A stretch of DNA of 64,000 bases from the NCBI GenBank assembly GCA_964418745.1, contig CAYQMX010000018.1, positions 1 to 64,000 of the forward strand, in the 5' to 3' direction. Origin of the DNA: Scleromatobacter sp964418745 (GTDB taxonomy: Bacteria > Pseudomonadota > Gammaproteobacteria > Burkholderiales > Burkholderiaceae_C). Positions within the stretch are counted from its first letter, which is position 1. Each line of letters opens with the position of its first letter. Under the pieces are notes generated by a model, which saw only the letters and a program-made list of their open reading frames with translations, ran no database searches and was not told where the DNA came from. Below, one piece after another: positions 56,284 through 64,000 of this stretch. The translations under genes were made by a program, and so were the position numbers.

Positions 56284-57881
56284 GATTCGGCACTCCGGCC
56301 CTTGAGCGCGAACAGGCCCTGCGGACGCTTCTGGATGAACACGACGATGAAGATCAGCACGAAGATCTTGGCCAGCACGGCGCCGGCGACGCCTTCGAGC
56401 ACCTTGTTCATCAGGCCGAGGCCGAGCGCGGCCAGCACGGTGCCGGCGAGCTGGCCGACGCCGCCCAGCACCACCACCATGAACGAATCGACGATGTAGC
56501 TCTGGCCGAGGTCGGGACCGACGTTGCCGACCTGGCTCAGCGCGCAGCCGGCCATGCCGGCGATGCCCGCACCGAGCGCGAACGCCATCGTGTCGATGCG
56601 CACGGTGTTGATGCCGGTGCACGACGCCATGCGGCGGTTCTGGGTGACGCCGCGCACGAACAGGCCCAGGCGGGTGCGGCTGATCAGCAGGAACGTGGCC
56701 AGCAGCACCAGGGCCGCGAAGGCGATGATGGCCAGCCGGTTCCAGGGCAGCGTCAGGTTGCTCGCCACCGCGATGCCGCCCGACATCCACGACGGGTTCT
56801 CGACCTCCACGTTCTGCGCCCCGAACAGCGAGCGCACCCCCTGCATCAGCACGAGGCTGATCCCCCAGGTGGCCAGCAGCGTCTCCAGCGGGCGGCCGTA
56901 CAGGAAGCGGATCACGCCGCGCTCCAGGATCGCGCCGACCGCGGCGGACACGAGGAAGGACGCGGGGATGGCCACCAGCACATAGGCATCGAACAGGCCC
57001 GGCGCGAAGTGGCGGAACAGGTTCTGCACACCCCAGGTGGTATAGGCGCCGATCATCATCAGCTCGCCATGGGCCATGTTGATCACGCCCATCAGGCCGT
57101 AGGTGATGGCCAGGCCGAGCGCGACCAGCAACAGGATCGAGCCCAGGCTGACCCCGGTGAACAGCACGCCCAGGCGCTCGCCCCACGCGAGGCGCCCGTC
57201 GACCTCCACCAGCGCGCGGTGGATGGCGCCGCGCAGTTCGGGGTCGGCCTCGGCGTCGGGCGCCAGGCGCGACTGCAGCAGCGCGCGCACCGTCGGTTCG
57301 TCGCTGTGCGACAGGTCGTCGATGGCCTGCAGGCGGCGCGCGCGATCGGGCGCGGCGATCTGGACGGCGGCGCGCAGCCGGCCCAGTTGCCCCTTCAACT
57401 TCGAATCGGTCTCGGCGGCGAAGGCCTTCTCGACCACGGGCAGCAGCGCCGGATCGGCCGCGCTGCTGGACAGGTCGTCGATCGCCTTGCGGCGCGTGGC
57501 GAGGTCCGGCGACAGCAGGCGCAGGCCGCTCAGCGCGGTGCCGAGCGCGCCGCGCATGCGGTTGTTGTTGGAGACGTCCTCGGCGTCGTCAGGCAGCTTC
57601 GCCGGCTGGCCGGTGATCGCGTCGACGGCCTTGTCGTCGCGCACGATGTAGACCCCGGTGGCCGTGGTCCTGACCGAGTCGTCGAGCAGCGCCTGCGCGA
57701 ACGTGGCCAGCCCCGGATCCGCACGCGTGACGGCGTCCTGCAGCGCAGCGATGCGCGCGTCGCCGTCGCCGACGGCGATCGCCCGCGCCTGGGCCGCATC
57801 GAGCGCCCAGGCCGGGGCGGCGACCGTGCCGAGCACCGCGACCAGCGCGATGGTGGCACTACGGAGAGTGAGTCGCCGCAT
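56280..57881 (-). CDS. urtB: Urea ABC transporter permease UrtB
   Basis: 533 residues. A signal peptide (cut near PAWA) and a periplasmic helical domain of about 200 residues, characteristic of UrtB, precede the LivH-like permease (about 240-533) with GLAITYGLMGVINMAHGELM. I start it at ATG 57881 rather than the GTG one codon earlier. It lies 7 bases after urtA. Confidence 0.95.
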   Translation of the reverse strand: MRRLTLRSATIALVAVLGTVAAPAWALDAAQARAIAVGDGDARIAALQDAVTRADPGLATFAQALLDDSVRTTATGVYIVRDDKAVDAITGQPAKLPDDAEDVSNNNRMRGALGTALSGLRLLSPDLATRRKAIDDLSSSAADPALLPVVEKAFAAETDSKLKGQLGRLRAAVQIAAPDRARRLQAIDDLSHSDEPTVRALLQSRLAPDAEADPELRGAIHRALVEVDGRLAWGERLGVLFTGVSLGSILLLVALGLAITYGLMGVINMAHGELMMIGAYTTWGVQNLFRHFAPGLFDAYVLVAIPASFLVSAAVGAILERGVIRFLYGRPLETLLATWGISLVLMQGVRSLFGAQNVEVENPSWMSGGIAVASNLTLPWNRLAIIAFAALVLLATFLLISRTRLGLFVRGVTQNRRMASCTGINTVRIDTMAFALGAGIAGMAGCALSQVGNVGPDLGQSYIVDSFMVVVLGGVGQLAGTVLAALGLGLMNKVLEGVAGAVLAKIFVLIFIVVFIQKRPQGLFALKGRSAES

Positions 57882-57888
57882 CACGCCC

Positions 57889-59163
57889 TCACTTCTTTTC
57901 CGGTTCGTCCTTCTTGCCCTTGTCTTCCGGAATGTAGGGGCTCCACGGCTGCGCCTTGATCGGGCCCGGCGTCTTCCACACCACGTTGAACTGGCCGTCC
58001 GGCTTGATCTCGCCGATGAAGACGGGCTTGTGCAGGTGGTGGTTCTTCGGATCCATCGTCGAGACGAAGCCGCCCGGCGCCTTGAAGGTCTGGCCGGCCA
58101 TCGCCGCGATCACCTTGTCGGTGTCGGTGGACTTGGCCTTCTCCACCGCCTGCGCCCACATGTGGATGCCGATGTAGGTGGCTTCCATCGGGTCGTTGGT
58201 CAGCGGCTTGTCCTTGTCGCCCGGAAGATTGTTCTTCTTGGCGTAGTCCGTCCACTCCTTGATGAACGCCGTGTTGGTCGGGTTCTTGATCGACATGAAG
58301 TAGTTCCAGGCCGCGAGGTGACCCACCAGCGGCTTCGTGTCGACGCCGCGCAGTTCCTCTTCGCCCACCGAGAACGCGACGACCGGCACGTCGGTCGCCT
58401 TCAGGCCCTGGTTGCCCAGTTCCTTGTAGAACGGCACGTTGGAGTCGCCGTTGATCGTCGAGACGACGGCGGTCTTCTTGCCTTCGCTCGCGAACTTCTT
58501 GATCTTGGCGATGATGGACTGGTAGTCGCTGTGGCCGAACGGCGTGTACTCCTCCAGGATGTCCTCGTCCTTGATCCCCTTGGAGTGCAGGAACGAGCGC
58601 AGGATCTTGTTGGTCGTGCGCGGGTACACGTAGTCGGTTCCGAGCAGCACGAAGCGCTTGGCCGAGCCGCCGTCCTTGGACATCAGGTACTCGACGGCGG
58701 GGATGGCCTGCTGGTTCGGCGCGGCGCCGGTGTAGAACACGTTCTTGCTGAGTTCCTCGCCCTCGTACTGCACCGGGTAGAACAGCAGGCTGTTGAGTTC
58801 CTCGTACACCGGCAGCACCGACTTGCGCGACACGCTGGTCCAGCAGCCGAAGGTCACGGCGACCTTGTCCTGGGTGATCAGCTGGCGCGCCTTTTCGGCG
58901 AACAGCGGCCAGTTGGAGGCCGGGTCGACGACCACGGGCTCGAGCTGCTTGCCCAGCACGCCGCCCTTGGCGTTGATCTCGGCGATCGTCATCAGCGCGG
59001 TGTCCTTCAACACCGTCTCGGAGATCGCCATCGTGCCGGAGAGCGAATGCAGGATGCCGACCTTGATGGTGTCGGCGGCCTGGGCCGACGTCATCGAGGT
59101 CAACGTGGCGAATGCGGCTAGCGCACCCAACGTCAGGCTGAAGCTGCGGCGGGAAGTGGTCAT
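57889..59163 (-). CDS. urtA: Urea ABC transporter substrate-binding protein UrtA
   Basis: 424 residues. The N-terminus contains a twin-arginine motif (TSRRSFSL) followed by a hydrophobic stretch and a cut near AQAAD, so export by Tat is likely. The mature protein binds urea in the periplasm (LivJ-like fold beginning IKVGILHSLSGTMAIS; GCWTSVSRKSV typical of UrtA). The last residues are Lys/Glu-rich. It is the first gene of the operon. Its leader holds a perfect dyad at 59242-59257. Confidence 0.96.
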   Translation of the reverse strand: MTTSRRSFSLTLGALAAFATLTSMTSAQAADTIKVGILHSLSGTMAISETVLKDTALMTIAEINAKGGVLGKQLEPVVVDPASNWPLFAEKARQLITQDKVAVTFGCWTSVSRKSVLPVYEELNSLLFYPVQYEGEELSKNVFYTGAAPNQQAIPAVEYLMSKDGGSAKRFVLLGTDYVYPRTTNKILRSFLHSKGIKDEDILEEYTPFGHSDYQSIIAKIKKFASEGKKTAVVSTINGDSNVPFYKELGNQGLKATDVPVVAFSVGEEELRGVDTKPLVGHLAAWNYFMSIKNPTNTAFIKEWTDYAKKNNLPGDKDKPLTNDPMEATYIGIHMWAQAVEKAKSTDTDKVIAAMAGQTFKAPGGFVSTMDPKNHHLHKPVFIGEIKPDGQFNVVWKTPGPIKAQPWSPYIPEDKGKKDEPEKK

Positions 59164-59241
59164 TGCAAGGTCGCTCCTGAAGATGCCCCCTGTTGCCGGG
59201 GACGATGAACGAAGGATAAGCAGCGCGGCGGCAGGAGGGTA

Positions 59242-59257
59242 TACGACACATGTCGTA
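59242..59257. promoter_or_regulatory. Candidate operator of urtA (7-bp dyad)
   Basis: TACGACA and TGTCGTA are separated by CA, 79-94 bases before the urtA ATG. On the urtA strand its edge overlaps TATACC, a possible -10 element. A regulator bound here would act directly on urt. The best local candidate is the LuxR-type response regulator (60798-61847), since LuxR/NarL-type sites are short dyads; the TetR protein is the other. Confidence 0.55.
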
Positions 59258-59338
59258 GCCGCCCCCACCGCCGCCGCCCCACGATGCGCCGCGCAGGTGG
59301 GTGTGCCAGCGCACCGACAGTGACGCCGATCTGGCGCA

Positions 59339-59367
59339 GAACAGGCCTGCATCCTGAACGCCTGTTC
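59339..59367. promoter_or_regulatory. Candidate operator of tetR (8-bp dyad, N13)
   Basis: GAACAGGC and GCCTGTTC are separated by 13 bases, 108-136 bases before the tetR start. Size and symmetry suit a TetR dimer site, and the place between tetR and urtA is the usual one for autoregulation with control of the divergent operon. Confidence 0.55.
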
Positions 59368-59474
59368 AAAGCGAGGGGTGCAACATGCGGCCATAAACAC
59401 TGGCCCCATCAGCGTCCAGGACGCGCCATCCCGGGGAGGGATCGCGCACCACGGCCAGGCCAACAAAGAACAAC

Positions 59475-60200
59475 ATGCAACGCAAGAACGCGATCCTTCG
59501 CGCTGCCAATCATCATTTCGGTCGACACGGCTTCCGCGGCGCGAGCCTGCGCGACATCGCGCGCGACGCCGAGGTGTCGCTGACCCTGCTGAACCACCAC
59601 TTCGGCAGCAAGTTCCAGCTGCTCGGCGCGGTCATCGATTCGCACCGCGAGATGCTCGACGAACGCGCCAGCGCCGTGCAGAAGCTGATGGCCGACAGCG
59701 CCGGCAGGTTCACGATCGATGAACTGGTGCAGGTCTGGATCCGGATCGGGTTCGACACCGCCGCCGATGTCGACGGCGAGCAGTTCCTGCGGCTGATGGC
59801 CCGGGTGATGGACGATCCGTCCGAGGAAGCCGCGGAGGTCGTGCGCGACAAGCTCGACGACGCGGCGCTGGTGTTCATCGACGCGCTGCAGCAGTGCTAT
59901 CCCGGCGCCAGCCGCTACGCGGCCGCGTCGACCTACCTCTACGTCAGCGCCGCGCTGGTGAAGTTCCTGGTCGGCTCCAAGCGCCTGTTCCGCCTCGTGC
60001 AGGCGCACCGGCCCGACGGCCTCGCGCTTGACGGCGCCGCGCACAATGGCGCCGCGCACAACGGCACTGCGCACAATGGCGCGGCGCTCGATGGCGCGAC
60101 GGCCGATGCCGTGACGCGCGCCGACGAGGCGCGGCTCACGCGCTTCCTGGTCGCCGGCATCGACGCGGCCCTGCGCACGCCGGAGCGGGCACCGCGCTGA
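59475..60200 (+). CDS. TetR-family transcriptional regulator
   Basis: 241 residues. The N-terminal helix-turn-helix is at about 1-47 (GFRGASLRDIARDAEVSLT; LLNHHFGSKFQLL). The ligand-binding helical part follows (about 50-180) and contains a hydrophobic patch SRYAAASTYLYVSAALVKFL. After residue 180 comes a linker made of five-residue repeats (GAAHN-type) encoded by 15-base tandem units, then a short C-terminal helix. The natural effector is unknown; divergence from urtA suggests control of urea uptake. Confidence 0.9.
   Translation: MQRKNAILRAANHHFGRHGFRGASLRDIARDAEVSLTLLNHHFGSKFQLLGAVIDSHREMLDERASAVQKLMADSAGRFTIDELVQVWIRIGFDTAADVDGEQFLRLMARVMDDPSEEAAEVVRDKLDDAALVFIDALQQCYPGASRYAAASTYLYVSAALVKFLVGSKRLFRLVQAHRPDGLALDGAAHNGAAHNGTAHNGAALDGATADAVTRADEARLTRFLVAGIDAALRTPERAPR
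60018..60092 (+). repeat. 15-base tandem repeat in the tetR linker
   Basis: Five units of 15 bases encode GLALD, GAAHN, GAAHN, GTAHN and GAALD. The three central units are nearly identical. The repeat is in frame and lies between the ligand domain and the last helix, so length changes would not break the protein. Confidence 0.75.
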
Positions 60201-60210
60201 GGCGACGTCG

Positions 60211-60234
60211 CCGGCGCCGGCGCCGGCGCCGGCG
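60211..60234. repeat. (CCGGCG)4 microsatellite after tetR
   Basis: Four exact copies of CCGGCG, 10 bases past the tetR stop. Such self-complementary GC repeats can fold or slip. No gene is interrupted. Confidence 0.6.
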
Positions 60235-60340
60235 CGGCTACCCACGCACGTTGCAGTGATTTTCCATCCGTCGCGTGCGAAAGCGCCGCGAACGGCTACG
60301 CTCGGCCTTTCGGTTGCCGCGTTGCCCGCAGGCCCTCCCC

Positions 60341-60781
60341 ATGACCCGTTCCGTCGACGATCTTCTCTCCACGCTCCAGTCGTTCGAACCGAACGCCGAT
60401 GGCGCGGACAACGTGCATCGTCTCAACGAGCTGCTGGACGGCTTCGCGGCCCTGCCCGGCGGCGAGCGCATCGTGCCGGCCCTGCTGGCCCTGCTGGAAC
60501 GCCACCCGCAGGCCGACTTCGGCGCGCCGGGCCCGCTGGTGCAGGTGCTCGAGACGCTGCCCGGCTACGGGGAACTGCTGGCCGCCTCGCTGGAACGCCA
60601 ACCCACCGAGCTGACCGCCTGGATGGCCAACCGGCTGCTGAACTCGAAGCTGGACCGCGACGAGCGCGGCGCCTGGCTGCGGCGGCTCACCGCGGTGACC
60701 TCCCACCCGCAGGCGCCGGCCGGCGTGCGCGATTCGGCGATCCGCTTCCTCGACTTCCAGGCCAGCCGCCAGGGCCGGTAG
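60341..60781 (+). CDS. Unknown cytoplasmic helical protein
   Basis: 146 residues starting MTRSVDDLLSTLQSF. It is rich in Leu and Ala, with repeating amphipathic helices, and has no signal peptide, transmembrane helix or cysteine. The pattern resembles helical-repeat proteins, but I cannot name a family. The frame runs upstream to 60275, where it is not conserved-looking; ATG 60341 is the likely start. It lies between tetR and the convergent response regulator (16-base gap). Confidence 0.7.
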   Translation: MTRSVDDLLSTLQSFEPNADGADNVHRLNELLDGFAALPGGERIVPALLALLERHPQADFGAPGPLVQVLETLPGYGELLAASLERQPTELTAWMANRLLNSKLDRDERGAWLRRLTAVTSHPQAPAGVRDSAIRFLDFQASRQGR

Positions 60782-60797
60782 CGCCGGCGAGCGCCGC

Positions 60798-61839
60798 TCA
60801 CTTGCGGCGCATCAACTCCGGCAGCGTGCCCAGCACGCGCGCCGCGGCGGCCGTGCGGGTCTCCACGCCCAGCTTCTCGAACACGTGCTCCAGGTGCTTG
60901 GTGATGGTCTTCGGGCGCGTGCCCAGGATGTCGCCGATGTCGCGGTTCGTCTTGCCCTGGGCCACCCAGTACAGCACCTCGGCCTCGCGCGCCGTCAGCC
61001 GGAACTGCAGCGACAGCGCCTCGATGGCCGCACCGTTGTTGCTCTCGGTCAGCACCAGCAGCCACTCGTCCTCGGCGCTGGCCGGATGCAGGCTGCAGTG
61101 CAGGCGCTGGGTGCCGGTGACGCAGGTCCAGGTGTCGGCGGCCTCGCTGTCGGGCGTGCCCGTGCGCGTGACCCGCTCGCGCACCCAGTCGCACAGGCTG
61201 GCCGGCGCGTGCAGCGGCGCGGCCACGCCGCTGGCGACGGCGCTCACCGGCGCGCCCGCGGCGCCCGCCCCGAAGTGGCGCTTCATCAGGTCACGCGCCA
61301 GCGGGGTCTGCCACAGCACGCGGCCGTCGGCCGGGCGCAGCGCGATCGACGCGTGGCCGAAGGCGTCGAGCGCGTTGCGTGCCTGGCTGGCGTGGCGGGC
61401 GCTCTGCAGGTGGGCGGCGATGCGCGCCACCACCTCGCGCGGACGCACCGGCTTGGAGACGTAGTCGACGCCGCCGGCGGCGAATGCGGCCAGCACGTGC
61501 TCGGTGTCGGTCAGCGCCGTCATGAAGACGATCGGAATCGGCGCGGTGGCCTCGTCGGCCTTGAGCCGACGCGCCACCTCGAAGCCGTCCATGCCGGGCA
61601 TCAGCGCGTCCAGCAGCACGATGTCGGGCAGCGCCTGCGCGGCGCGCGCGATGGCGCTGGCGCCGTCGGTGGCCACCAGCACGGTGTAGCCGGATTCGTC
61701 GAGCGCATCGTGCAGCACGGCCAGGTTGTCGGGGATGTCGTCGACGATCAGCACGACGCCCGCCGCCTCGCCGGCCAGCGCGCGCCGGGTTCCGGGCGCT
61801 ACCGCGCCGGCGCCGCCGCCCGGGGGCGCCTGCATCCAC

Positions 61840-61847
<8 letters not shown>
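60798..61847 (-). CDS. Receiver-LuxR response regulator
   Basis: 349 residues. The receiver domain (about 30-150) has VDD (36-37 acidic pair), phospho-acceptor Asp80 in LLDALMPGMDG and Lys132 in SKPVRP. A middle segment (about 165-275) is PAS-like in size and of unknown role. The C-terminal LuxR/NarL helix-turn-helix (about 285-345) begins LTAREAEVLYWVAQGKTNRDIG. The ATG at 61847 overlaps the stop of the hybrid kinase by 8 bases, so the two are coupled and probably partners. Together with urtABCDE they likely form a urea- or nitrogen-responsive set. Confidence 0.92.

Positions 61848-64000
<2,153 letters not shown>

Larger units (their letters stand above)
59164..59474. other. Divergent intergenic region, urtA / tetR
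   Basis: 311 bases with no supported gene. It holds both promoters and two perfect inverted repeats described separately. On the minus strand a TATACC directly next to the first dyad could be the urtA -10 element. Confidence 0.55.

Noticed and set aside
59300..59318. Sigma-54 promoter for urtA (TGGCAC ... TGCG)
   Set aside because: The GG and GC elements are 11 bases apart instead of 10, so the site should not be used by sigma-54. The TATACC near the dyad is a better candidate.

Overview
The window is chromosomal DNA of a high-GC betaproteobacterium, most likely of the order Burkholderiales. The evidence is the very strong G/C third-position bias, which leaves long open shadow frames opposite almost every gene; the long one-way block lysR-leuC-leuD-leuB-asd-fimV-truA-trpF-trpB-trpA-accD-folC-dedD-cvpA-purF-gltX; and the urtABCDE cluster next to a symporter-type hybrid histidine kinase. 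I cannot name the genus from the sequence. No insertion sequence, prophage, integrase or CRISPR array was seen.

Layout. 1-5960 (minus) is the edge of what looks like a type VI secretion locus with threonine phosphorylation control: a lipoprotein cut by the window edge, the FHA protein TagH, and a 1169-residue transmembrane Ser/Thr kinase. 6084-17274 (minus) is a two-partner secretion operon: the outer-membrane transporter TpsB followed by a giant repetitive exoprotein TpsA of about 3117 residues. 17565-20328 (plus) holds an Ada-AlkA fusion, Ogt and a GNAT acetyltransferase, i.e. alkylation repair. A lipoprotein of unknown role faces them.

21066-41723 (minus) is a roughly 20-kb housekeeping block. 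It starts with a LysR regulator and the leucine genes leuC, leuD and leuB with an unknown membrane protein between the last two. It continues with asd, the LysM/TPR polar protein FimV, truA, trpF, trpB, trpA, accD, folC, dedD, cvpA, purF and gltX, and ends in five tRNA genes (Ala, Glu, Asp, Glu, Asp). Many neighbours overlap by 4 bases, which suggests translational coupling. The Glu-Asp-terminator unit of the tRNA cluster is duplicated.

42113-50174 is mixed: a split YeeE/YedE sulfur-compound transporter (plus), a small exported protein, a fatty-acid desaturase, an RsmB-like rRNA methyltransferase and PurN (minus), then TrpS, a DUF3717/DUF1289 protein and an HD-GYP protein (plus). 50175-52436 (minus) is an OmpR-family regulator and its sensor kinase.

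52739-64000 is the urea region. The urea ABC transporter urtABCDE is on the minus strand. A lone ureD on the plus strand meets urtE tail to tail, with both stop codons in one CTAG. A TetR-family gene is divergent from urtA. Further right are an unknown small protein, a LuxR-type response regulator, and a large hybrid histidine kinase that runs off the right edge. Two perfect inverted repeats lie in the urtA-tetR gap and are good operator candidates.

The points most worth following up are: acidic Thr-Met-Val/Ile motifs in the kinase that could dock the TagH FHA domain; the two repeat families and C-terminal cysteine pair of TpsA; the orphan inverted ureD; and the perfect dyads in front of lysR, urtA and tetR.
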